A DNA stretch of 64,000 bases, from the NCBI GenBank assembly GCA_013397935.1, contig VZRN01011463.1:673157-737156 (forward strand), in the 5' to 3' direction. The translations under genes and the position numbers were made by a program. The stretch comes from Dasyornis broadbenti (lineage: Eukaryota; Chordata; Aves; Passeriformes; Dasyornithidae). Below the pieces are notes generated by a model. The model saw nothing but the letters and a program-made list of their open reading frames with translations. It was not told the origin of the DNA and made no database searches. Positions 50,842 through 61,142 of the stretch are shown in pieces; positions within the stretch are counted from its first letter, which is position 1, and every line of letters begins with the position of its first letter.

Positions 50842-51452
50842 GGAATCACAGAATAATTTAGATTGGCACAGACCTTTAAGATTATTGAGTCCAACCATTA
50901 ACTCAGCACTGCCAATTCTACAACTAAACTGTGTCCCTAAGTGCCACTTCTACACATCTTTTAAACACCTCCAGCGATGGTGACTCCACCACTTCCCTGT
51001 GAAGTCTGTTCCAATGCTTGATAACCCTTTCTGTGAAGAATTTTTTCCTAATATCCAGTCTAAACCTCCTCAGGTGTAACTTGAGACTGTTTCCTCTCAT
51101 CCTATTCCTTGTTATTTAGGAGAAGAGACCAACCTCACCTCACTCCAACCTCCTTTTACGTAGTTGTAGTGTCAGACACTCTTCTAAGCCTCCTTTTCTC
51201 CAGGCTTAACACCACCAACTCCCTCAGCCACTCCTCAAAGGACTTGTTCTCCACACCTTTCATCAGCTCCACCAACCTCTGCACTGTCTCCAGCACCTCC
51301 GTGTCTTTCCTGTAGTGAGGGGTGCAGAACTGGGCACATCACTCAAGGTGTGGCCTCAGCAGTGCTACATACAGAGGGTAATCCCTACCTAGTTCTGCTG
51401 GCCACACTGCTCCTCTTACAAGCCAGGATGCCATTGGCCTTCTTGGTACTTC
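50842..51452 (-). mobile_element. CR1 LINE, 5'-truncated (minus strand)
   Basis: The plus-strand text reads as the reverse complement of a CR1 3' region. It starts at the tail (AATCACAGAATAATTTAG) and passes the conserved pre-tail segment (GAGTCCAACCATTAACTCAG). It then enters C-terminal ORF2 sequence (GAATTTTTTCCTAATATCCA; CAGGATGCCATTGGCCTTCT near the distal end). Clear similarity fades at about 51450. Only the last 600 or so bases of the element are present, as expected from abortive target-primed reverse transcription. It is non-coding now, with several stops in the ORF2 frame. Confidence 0.95.
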
Positions 51453-51866
51453 CCAAAACTTGTCATGAGGAGGACTCCCTCTCTGTCAGGGAACAGGTAT
51501 TTGAGATCATGCAATGCTAAGCGTTAAAAAACTATGAGCATTGTAAGAAAATCAGGTTCTTGGGCAGAACAAAGATCATGCTTCAGTGCTAGTGAAATTG
51601 TTGGTGCTTTGAGCTTGGTAGAGGAGGCAGCAATGATGAGAACAGGTGCTGGTGTCTCTTCACCTTCACTTTACTGCAGAGCTATCATTGCAAAGACTAC
51701 ATTCTTTCCCTATTTTCAAAAGGCTGTAAAACATTAACACACAGTTGACCTCAGGCTTTCCCAAATGTTAAGCTTCAAACAATTACTATTAATAGCAGCA
51801 AAAATTATATGCAGCCTGGAAGATCCCAGCCTTGCTGGAGTGGGTTACCTCCACATTCTTTTCCAG
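51453..51866. other. Non-coding between CR1 and exon-like segment
   Basis: The first 60 bases could be further decayed CR1; the rest matches nothing I recognise. A 67-codon frame (51534-51737) has no recognisable family. Confidence 0.5.
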
Positions 51867-52028
51867 TCTTAAAGAGTTAATTCTCCTGTCTGCCAAACTG
51901 CTTAATTCAGACACTGAAGCCGAGGGAAGAGGAGGGGGAGGGAAGAGAAAAGAGGGGGAGTGTAGGCAACAGGACAAGTCTATGTTGAAGTGCTCTGAGG
52001 CTGAATTTTGGCCCACAGCCCAATGGTG
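51867..52028 (+). other. Exon-like segment 1 (plus strand), purine-rich
   Basis: This 162-base segment sits between a strong acceptor-like sequence (ACCTCCACATTCTTTTCCAG ending 51866) and a good donor (GTG|GTGAGTAC at 52029). It is open in one frame. Its middle (51923-51960) is a G/A-rich tract resembling exonic splicing enhancers and also able to form G-rich secondary structure. Joined to the next exon-like segment, that frame stops at once at the junction codon, so a protein is unlikely and a non-coding RNA is the better reading. No transcription evidence is available. Confidence 0.2.
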
Positions 52029-52430
52029 GTGAGTACCACTGGCTTCAACTATATTAGATGAAATATTATCATAAGGTTATACCCACGTTCCTCCCTGCAC
52101 TGTAAGTGTGCACTGAGCCTGGTTTTTATTTTGGTTAAGGGCAAGGACACTGCATTCAACAACACAAACTGACACGATTAAAACAGTGTATTTCATGGCA
52201 ACACATGCATTGGGACATAAATATCAAGTCTATTTAGATAAAACTTGTCATGAGAAATTGTCATGAACCAAACCAAGTAAGAGAGAGTGAGCTATGAAAC
52301 ACTATTGCACACAAGGATCATGGCTCAGCCTTCCTTGACTTTACCCAGTTGGAGCCTTGTGTCAGGACAATATATTACTTACCTGTTACACCTCCCTTCT
52401 TTTGCCCCACTGTTTTACTATGCAATTCAG

Positions 52431-52539
52431 AAAGCAGCACAGTCACAAGCTTCTCCTCTCTCTGAAGACAGAGACGGACACAAACTTCACCCCCCTGGTC
52501 TGACCTTTGTAAGGGTTGCAACTTGTCTGTCAGAATACG
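52431..52539 (+). other. Exon-like segment 2 (plus strand)
   Basis: This 109-base segment lies between an acceptor with a long pyrimidine-rich lead (CCTCCCTTCTTTTGCCCCAC, then TATGCAATTCAG ending 52430) and a strong donor (TACG|GTAAGTG at 52540). It is open in one frame, but not in the frame that continues from the segment 400 bases upstream. Two well-formed exon-like units close together on one strand are more than expected by chance, yet each signal alone is common in vertebrate DNA. Confidence 0.2.
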
Positions 52540-53670
52540 GTAAGTGATAGATAACAGCCCATCATAAGGGGTGGGAGGGAATAAAATACATCTTCCATAC
52601 AGCAAAGGAAGAGAGATGAAAGGGAGAGATAAAGGATTCCTATCAAGAAGCAAGGTGAAAGAGATACACATATCTTGGAAACACAGACTGCAAAGTTTGT
52701 GAAAAACAGGAGAAAACGAGACTCTCAGTGAGAACAGAAACAGAGCAGAAGAAAGATAGCAGCCATATGATGAACCCATTCTAACTTCAAAAAAAGGAAG
52801 TATAGGAATTTGCACTGTTACCGGACAACCCAAAAAATTTCAGATGTTTACAAGGTAAACAGATCATTACTCTTGGTGGTAGATTACAAACTGTAGTTCT
52901 ATTCAAATAACTTCTGAGCAATTTGAAGTTTCTATCCTTCTTCTTCCTTCTAATACTTGTTTTACTTTACTCTCTTTCTCTTCCGATCCCCAGATCAATT
53001 ACATTTTCCTTCTTTTATAATATTAAACATCAGGTTTTAAAAACAGAATTCTCCCTTTCAGCAAAATTGCCAAGCCCTTTACAACGCTTACTTTCCACTC
53101 TTTCCCCATTAAGAACTATCAATTCCAGTGTGCTCCTTTCATTCATATTAGGTGGCATTACAGATGGTTCTGCTTTAGTGTAATGAAAGTGTAAGCTTTT
53201 GCATTGATTTACAGCTGAATAATATATATATTGCTTACAATACTACAATTTTATATATGACATAGAACTTCTCATGGTTTCTCAGATGTCTCTTAAAAAA
53301 AGTGGAGTACATTTTCCATAAAGAACAAAAGCGTAATGTTAATCAATAAAAGAACAATACACAAACAGTCATGTTTAGAGATGAGAGAAAATTCAGGGAA
53401 TTTCCAAGAAACTGAGAAGTAGAAGAACATTGGTAATGTGATGCCCTAGCTCAGCCTAGAAGAATTACAAGTTCCTGCCTTTTGTAGGTGTGTCATGCAA
53501 TTGAATGCATGTCACATTCAGTTGCTGACTTTATCTGGTGCCTTCCAGGTTTTCCCTACCCAAATTTCTGTTGCTGGGGAGCTCTGATTGCTTTCAACTC
53601 TTTCTGTTAAAATAGTTGGAGCCTAAGGTGCAAAATTCTTTGGAAACATTTCCCTTCCTTGAGAAAGGTA
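52540..53670. other. Non-coding, nothing recognised
   Basis: A 152-codon minus-strand frame (52375-52833) overlaps the start of this region. It has no recognisable domain and a length compatible with chance. No repeats were recognised. Confidence 0.6.
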
Positions 53671-53671
53671 C

Positions 53672-53702
53672 TAAAAAGTCTTACCTGCAAGAAAAACAAG
53701 TT
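53672..53702 (-). promoter_or_regulatory. Recursive-splice-site-like sequence (minus strand)
   Basis: On the minus strand the sequence CTTGTTTTTCTTGCAG is followed directly by GTAAGACT; the junction lies between 53685 and 53684. A pyrimidine tract plus CAG acceptor abutting a near-consensus donor is the defining arrangement of a recursive (ratcheting, zero-length exon) splice site. These are known from very long introns, often of neuronal genes, in flies and vertebrates. It is the best such juxtaposition I found in the window. If real, it implies that this stretch is intronic to a long gene transcribed on the minus strand. It may also be a chance juxtaposition. Confidence 0.35.
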
Positions 53703-55555
53703 ACATATTGGCAACATCAGGTTTCAGTAATAATCCTTTTCCATTCTCTAACTAATTCCGTCTAATTCTCAGAAGTTTTGCTTGTCTGAGTTTGAGATGT
53801 TTCAGATACGGATCACACAGAAGAAACTCCCAAACACAGAAGATCTGAAGGTAGCAGGCAATGCAGCAAGGCTGTCAGACTTGTTAAGACAGATTCAACA
53901 TTGATTCAGTGTGTACTCTGAGAAGGACCCAAGAGCAGGCTTTCATCCAAACCTATTGAATTCTGGTTCAATTTCACATTTAGGCTGAGGTTTGGACACG
54001 TTAATATTTTTTTGGGAGTAATTCATCCAAAACTTTAAGTTATCCAGGAAAAAATGTGGGATTAAATTAATCCTAGATGTTAGTATTAAAAAAGGAAAAA
54101 CCATGTTTAATATGATCTGAATGGCAATAGAAATGTGAAGCCACAGAAAAATGATGCATCTATGGAACAGCAGAAATTACTAAGATCTTAAATAACAAAA
54201 CGTATTCAGAAACGGTCTCCAGGAGAGGGATCCTAGCCAAACTGGCTAAGAAAGTAACTCAAATCTCACCAGCACCAGGACAAAGCAGCAGTAAGGGGTG
54301 TTTCACTAGTCATGTACCAAATTAGTCCCCCTAATCCAGCTGGGTACTCCTCAACAGCTGCTTTTGGTTGCACACGCAGTACAGACAGGCATGGAAACGC
54401 AATTCTATTTCACTCCTTTACACCCAGCCCCCAATAACCCACACAGGAAAAAAAAAAAAACAAAACTGCTGCACTTTCTTGCCAAGACCCAGTATGCTGG
54501 GATTTTAATCTGGGAGGGAGGGAAAAAAGGAGAAACAAAACCTGCAGCTGGTTTGAGTCTCGGGTGGGAAAAAAAAAATTGAGAAGTCATAAACTATTCT
54601 GTTCTTAAGAGAAGATGGGCTCAGGAGGTTGGAAAGAAATTTCTGATTGCATTGAAAAGATTAAAATGGTGATAACAAAACAAGCTTCAGAAATGGAAAA
54701 TGGTCTGGAAAAGAAGTCTCCATATCTGCATATCTAATCTGCTTTTCTTCAGCTGTCTAACCAAATGGTGATTCTGCAGTGGGGGTTCCTATTAGAAATA
54801 TCATATGGAAAGATCAAGTGCCAAAACATTTATTTCCACAGTGAAAGGCACATTAGGTGCTCAAACAATCATCAGTTTTGTTGATGTTTACATTGTGAAT
54901 ATTTAAGCTGTGGTAAAGTCTTAAGTGATCATTTTTGTTATGAAAAGAAATGACAGGACATTTGTATTTTTAAAGCATCTGAGTTTATCAGATTATGATT
55001 TTTAGCATATTTGTGGTCTTTCCCTAAAGCATATTGTTTGTGTGTGCTTGTGCAGCTCAAGTGTTCCTATCCTGTTAGCCAAAGCCTCTATGGAAGGAGG
55101 CACTTTTGTTTTCTAACTGGGCCTATGCTGCTGTATATCATGGGCCTTCTCTTTCCCTCCCCAGCACAGATCCTCAAGCCACAGGACTCCAAGCTGGGAA
55201 CTGTACTTCTGACCAGATGAACAATACAAGGGAGCCTTGAAATTCACCTTGCAACATTTCAAAACCAGCTTGGTTTACCTTCCCACAGAGCTCTCTCCAT
55301 CAGTTTGCCTGAACACTTGCTTCAATTAACTTCAGTTTTCAGTGCTTTAAAGATACATAGGTTTCGGAAATATCCAAAAGACCTCTTGTCTGACCAAGAG
55401 CTTGTGCAAAGCATTCAAGGACTCAGCAAGGAAATGCTGCAGAGCAAAGTATGTAATGAAGAGTTCTAAGAAGCCCTAAAGCAAAGTCAACATCATCTTT
55501 TTCTCCATATGCTGTCCCTTCAACAGACTGCCTGAAATGAGGGATTGACACTCAC
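53703..55555. other. Non-coding, nothing recognised
   Basis: AT-rich DNA with an A-run near 54450 and no supportable exon or repeat family. Confidence 0.6.
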
Positions 55556-55868
55556 CAGGCTCAAAATCCTGGTCCCATATGAGACTAAGAAAGTTGCTGT
55601 CGTATTGCCATCGTGTGTGCATGTCTGAGGGAAGGAGGGTCACCCAACAGCAGGAACCAACCAGGCAGAGCAGGCTGAGGACCATCAATATGCCTGCACA
55701 ACTTGCCTCAAATTCCTTTTCCCCTAAAACTGATATACCACTGTGATACAGGACTTTTTGCAGAAAAAGTGCTAAGCACTGCATGCTGACAATGCACAGG
55801 GACAAAGGCCAGCTGCTGCACAAGCTTCTTGCGAAGGAATGCAGTTCTGTGAACATTTGTGTGCACAC
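55556..55868 (-). other. Minus-strand open frame ending at a consensus splice donor
   Basis: An open minus-strand frame starting at 55868 reaches a textbook donor, GAGCCTG|GTGAGTGT, with the intron beginning at 55555. It contains a hydrophobic segment (AGILMVLSLLCLVGSCCW, about 55640-55695). The spacing from Ala-Gly to the closing Trp, and an internal CAG just before the Gly codon, resemble the third membrane segment of claudin-like four-membrane-span proteins. Other family hallmarks are not visible, no good pyrimidine tract precedes the possible acceptors, and 130 codons is within chance for this window. It is listed as an exon candidate of unknown identity on the same strand as the recursive-splice-like site 1.9 kb downstream. 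Confidence 0.15.
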
Positions 55869-58800
55869 CCAGCACCTCTTAAAAGCAAAGGGGTAAAATC
55901 AAAACAAGCCCCTTCTTCCAACCTGTCAAGTCACACATATTCAACATGTGATTCTCTGATCCAATTCCCTCTTTGGACTTCCCTGCACTGGCCCCAAGTC
56001 TTACATATTACCAGCCTACTGCCATAATTGCTTTGTTCCCCACTGCAAACACACACATCAAAGGAAACTTCCCAACAGACCCCAGAGTGCCCAGTACATC
56101 AGGTCACCTAGTAACAAAAAGGCAAGACCTAAGCAGGACCCCCATATTGACAGGGATCTGGTTTGCTGTTTCCTTGAAAAATCAAGAAGTTGCTTCTCTC
56201 CTTTATAATTCAACCAGTTGTGTATCGTATTCACCTATATTATCAACTACTTCCTTCCAACTTAACTGATTTTTACTTCCCTGCCCTCCATTTATTTAAA
56301 GATTGGAATGAAAATATTATTTCCAAGTGTATTACTTGTTTTAACCTAAGTTCCATTTGGCCTGTTTCTTCTTCACTTAGATATCCAATATTCAGAATTC
56401 ACAGTGCATTTACTTACACACAATCCCTCTATTTTTAAAAAATATTGCAAAATCAGAGGGTACAGAGACAAAGCTGATGAGAATGAGGGAATACAGGGAG
56501 AAGGACTTTCCATAAAGTTGGAAGCTGAAGCAGTTGGACATATTTCAGACAAAAATCAAATAAAGCCAGCACACAAGAAAAAAGTTATGAAGTGAGATAT
56601 GCAGAAGATGGTCACAACAGCTACTTTTCCTTATCTAAATTCAAAACCAAAAGACTTATTCAAATTTATGAGATCCGGGAAAATTCAAAATCACTCAGCA
56701 GAAATACCATCATTCAGTAGACCAAGGAATTATATGCTGCAGGAATTATTCACACAGAATAAGGTAGCTGGATATATACAAGTGGATATAGAGTTAGTAC
56801 TGACAACTAATTTCAGAAGGTTATTAAATTATATCCCATAAGGTTTAAGACAAATTCCAGAAAAAACTTGATGAAATAGAGTTTTCCACAATCTGTCTCA
56901 AAGTTCTTACTAAAAGCAGTAATCAACTATCCTAAACTGGAACAAAGACCAAGTTATTTTGATAACTGAGAAGAAATAAAAAAACAAGGCAGGAGAGGAA
57001 AAAGTTTTACTTCAAGTCATAATCCTGTTGAGCCTTTGTGTATCTTATATATGTCTACTAGTGACATCATTTTTTCCATTGCACGTCATCAAATAGAAAA
57101 GCCTCCATGATAGAATGACACCTTAAAGAACTTCACAGACTATGAAAGAGTTGAAGAGGAAAAACCTAGCAAAATTCCTGTCTAAGAAATACATCCCTCT
57201 CACCTGCGATGAGGTGAACAGTACAGCTGGTGAAGCTGAAGATTTTGGTAGCATGGATCTTCATATCACAGTCCTGTTGAAAAGGTTATATGAATGGAAA
57301 AATCCCATTTCTTATGGATCATCTGTTGGAAATTGGCTAAAGAACGTTAAGGTCACAAGACACACATACAAAGAAAATACAGTAGGGATCAGTTGAAAAA
57401 GTAAAATGTGGAGGAAGAATTAAGTAAAGCACAGCCCTGTCATGAGCTTCAGAATGGCCAGCTCCCTGCAACTGAGAAAACTGTAAGATAACCTAATAGA
57501 AAGGAAAGATCTAGGCAGAAATTACAACTGAAAATTATAAATCCCAGAGACATAATTAACAAATGAGTTTAACTGATTATGAGGACAACTGCTTTGCCAG
57601 TTCAAAAAGGGTTGGTGGGTTCAGAGACAAATAAGGGGGAAAAGGTAGATTTTTCTGGTTGAAACCAAAGGATTAAAAATACTGCATAAAGATCTGGGAT
57701 GAAGATTATTTTTTAATTTTTTTAGAAGTTTATGTGGGTGCAGGAAACAGAAAAAAAAAAAAACAAAACCAAAAACAAACCACATTTTAAAGACTGGAGA
57801 AAATGCTCAGACTTTAAAGGCTATAACTATTTAATTTATTAAATCAGACTCTGCTGGTGTCTTCTCATAAAAAGTACTAAATCCCAAAGGACTTCTTTGA
57901 ACCAATGCTCAAAGTTATAAATACTGGCTTGCAAGTAAAGCCAGCAAATACAGATAAAATAAAATAGCATTTGCTCTGGTTTTTGAACAGTGAAGTTGAT
58001 TAACCTTGGTAGCAACTAAAGTAGAAATAGAAAAGTTTTGATTGTTTCAAATCAAGACTTTCTTGGGAAGATGTGTTTCAACCAAAAATGAGCAGTGGGG
58101 ATCAAGGCCTGTGTATTGTTTCTATCAGGTTTTCTGTCCTGATGAACACAGGCAGTTAGATCATATCAGAATTTCTCCTGGGCCTTAGTCCTCTGCATCT
58201 TGTGCTTGCACTTCTGGTTGCAAGTCCCATAAGACTCCAAAACAGATATTCTATTTAGTCATACCTACACCTAAGACTAATCCACATTTTGTTATATTTT
58301 CTTCTTCCCTTGCAACTAGCAGATGACATATTACCATTTTCCACTTTCCATTTAAACATCACTTTATTCTTTGTATGCAGCTCTTTATTGTGTAAATAGC
58401 ACTACCACATGTTTTACATCTTCTCCCTCAGGAAAAAAAAGATGATGTTAGCACAGTTACACCATCCTGCACCTATCCTCTGTTTTAATGTGGTTCAAAC
58501 AGAAATTTGAAAAGCTATTAAGAACCTAACCTGGATCCAGCTTTTGAAGTTACTGTACACAGAAGCATAAGATCAGGACAGCATTAAAACATCTTGGCAA
58601 ACACTCAACACTGAGACAAAACTAAGTATACCTAAATTATTCTGTTTATACCACTGTTAAGGCTTGCAAACAGAAAGGACCCCACAGCCTGCTAGGTAAC
58701 CTAGTGAAGAACAGAATTAAATTGCTGTTCATTGCTAACTGGTGTAAATGAACACTAAAATCAGTAGACCAAAGAAATCACCTAACTACATGAAAAGGTC

Positions 58801-60470
58801 TGATGCAGGGATGATTAAGCCTACCATCCCAATAGCTTCAGTCCCAGAAGACAATAGCAGCACAAGCTATTACTGTAACTCTTAGTAGTAACTCTGTTGT
58901 TATGTGTTCTCCCACCAAGCAAACAATCAGGATGATGAGCAAGATGAGTAATAAACATCTCACCTGCAAGTCTATCAGCATCTTTGAGGACTGATATGTG
59001 CACAAGCTAGCACTGGATTTCAAGCACTGTGCATTAAAATATGCTATTCACCAAGTGACCTCAGCATTTCCAGTTTTGCATATTAATTTTCTCTGTAAAA
59101 CAACCAGCCTCTAACATGTTTCATAGAGTGTGTCATTTCAGTAAGGTCGACTGATGCTCAGCAGTACCTGAGAGAAGCTATTCTTATCCATTCATTAGAC
59201 TTCAGTGGGAAGATCATGCTCCTCAAAGGACAGCTGTACTCCAAGAGTTACTTCTGCAGCTTAGAGAAAGGGTTTCACCAAGATCCATACTATCGTGTTG
59301 CCTAGTGCCTGTTTTCCACACTCTAACTCACCCTGTCAGCCACTACATCATCTACACACGACATTTTCAACTGGTTTTGTTTGTGCCCCCACAATGAATT
59401 AGAAATGCAAATCTGAATGCTCTTGTTCCTAATTATCCTGTCAGCACCAGCAGTCAAAGAATTATGGATTTAGGTGCTCAGATTTATGCCACAGTTGAAA
59501 ATCGCAAAAATGAGTGAATTGAATGAAACACCTTAGGAAAGCAGCAAGTACAAACCTATAGAAAGTACAACCAGAGCTACTGATCTACAAAATGCAGCAG
59601 AACAGCAATCTCTGACATGTGTCAATAAGGATATACAAGTGTCCTTCACTGGATTTACAATGTATATATTAAGAAGCTAAAAGGATTTAACAAAATTGCT
59701 GTACTGACAACCTTAAAGCTAACTGCATGTGTCTTGACATCATATATGGTATAGGAGTATACCACCACAAAGAGGTGAATTCTGGGCAACTCACGCCCAT
59801 GTTTTGAATAAGATATGATTTATTTTTTCTTTTGTTTTGTATTCTTACCAGGGAATAAATAACAAAATAAAACATGTCACATTTTGTTTATTCTTTTTTG
59901 GCCTTTCCAGCCAAGTATGCTCTCAGTCTGCAAACATTTAACATTTACAGCATCATTGCTTTACCACAGAAGACATCTGAGGGTTATCCCTCTTCCCTTA
60001 ACTCTAATAAATTATATAACTCTAAGATTGATCAAAGCGCTCTCTCAACTCAAGCAAAGTAATGAAAGAAAAGTTTAAATTAGAATCATTTAAATATCCT
60101 CAATATTGAAAATGTGGCTATGCATGGCAGAGAAAGGAAGGAGCTGGGGTTTGTCACTGAATTTTTTGTTAATTTTTTTTTTTTTTTTAACAGACATAAT
60201 CAAATCTTCTTTGAAAGTTACAATTAATTCCTAGCTGGGAAAGGGCACAACACATATGGAATTCAATTCCTCTTTGAAAATCATGTGTTTGCATTTCTCC
60301 TCTATGATGATTTTTACCACACCAGAAACTTCCTAATTAATTGCAACCTACTTCACTATACTGAAACAGATGTAAATAAGAAATTTTTCTAGTCACTATA
60401 ATCATCTTCACTACACATGTACGTAGAGAAGAGGACTACTGCCTTTGTGTACCTACAGACTAAATTGCAT
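55869..60470. other. Non-coding, no gene recognised
   Basis: The stretch includes an A-rich run at 57751-57780 and a T16 run at 60173-60188. On the minus strand a CAG|GTGAGATG donor-like site near 58962 follows 27 bases after a weak acceptor-like ATATCAG. This is microexon-like but poorly supported. Frames of up to 98 codons show no recognisable domain. Confidence 0.6.
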
Positions 60471-60473
60471 TTC

Positions 60474-61142
60474 ACCACCGGCTGGGGGATGAATGGATTG
60501 AGAGCAGTCCTTCCAGCTTGGGGGTTCTGGTGGAAGAGAGGCTGGACATGACTGAGCAATGTGCACTTGCAACCCAGAAAGCCAAATGTGTCCAACATGT
60601 CGAGGAAGTTAATCCTGCCCCTCTGCTCAACTCTGGTGAGACCTCCCCTGCAGTGCTGGATCTAGCTCTGGGGTTCCCAGCACAGGAAGGACATGGACCT
60701 GTTGAGGTGAGTCCAGAGGAGGCCACCAAGTTGATCAGAGGAGCACCTCTCTTATGAAGAAAGACCGAGAGCATTGGGTTTGTTCAGCCTGGAAAACAAA
60801 GGCTTCGTGGTGACCTAAGTGTGGCCTTCCAGTAACTGCAGTGAGTCTACAAGAAAGATTTTACAAGAGTGTGTAGTGACAGGACAAGGGGGAATGGATT
60901 CAAACTGAGAGTAATTTTACATTAGATATGAAGAAGAAATTCTTAACTGTGAGGGTGGTGAGGCACTGGAACAGGTTTCCCAGAGAAGTTGTGAATGCCA
61001 TCCCTGGAAGTGTTCCATGCCATGTTGGCTGGAGTTCTGAGCAACCTAGTGTAGCAGAAGATATCCCTGTCCACAGAAGGGGGTTGGAATTGGGTGATCT
61101 TTAAGGTACCTTCCAACTCAAACCATTCTGTGATTCTATGAC
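60474..61142 (+). mobile_element. CR1 LINE, 5'-truncated, with intact 3' octamers
   Basis: This is CR1 C-terminal ORF2 and 3' UTR. It opens within the late ORF2 (SSPSSLGVLVEERLDMTEQC, from about 60500). It then passes through decayed ORF2 and the pre-tail segment (GGGGGTTGGAATTGGGTGAT at 61078-61097; CCTTCCAACTC) and ends in two CR1 tail octamers, ATTCTGTG and ATTCTATG, at 61125-61140. About 660 bases remain, with small deletions and frame breaks around 60600-60850. The well-preserved tail suggests it is less decayed than the CR1 at 18.9-20.4 kb. No target-site duplication is expected or seen. Confidence 0.96.

Noticed and set aside
52375..52833. 152-codon minus-strand frame
   Set aside because: No domain recognised, it overlaps the plus-strand exon-like segment, and its length is compatible with chance.
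58955..59000. Possible 27-base microexon on the minus strand between ATATCAG and CAG|GTGAGATG
   Set aside because: The acceptor lacks a pyrimidine tract and there is no neighbouring exon in a compatible frame.
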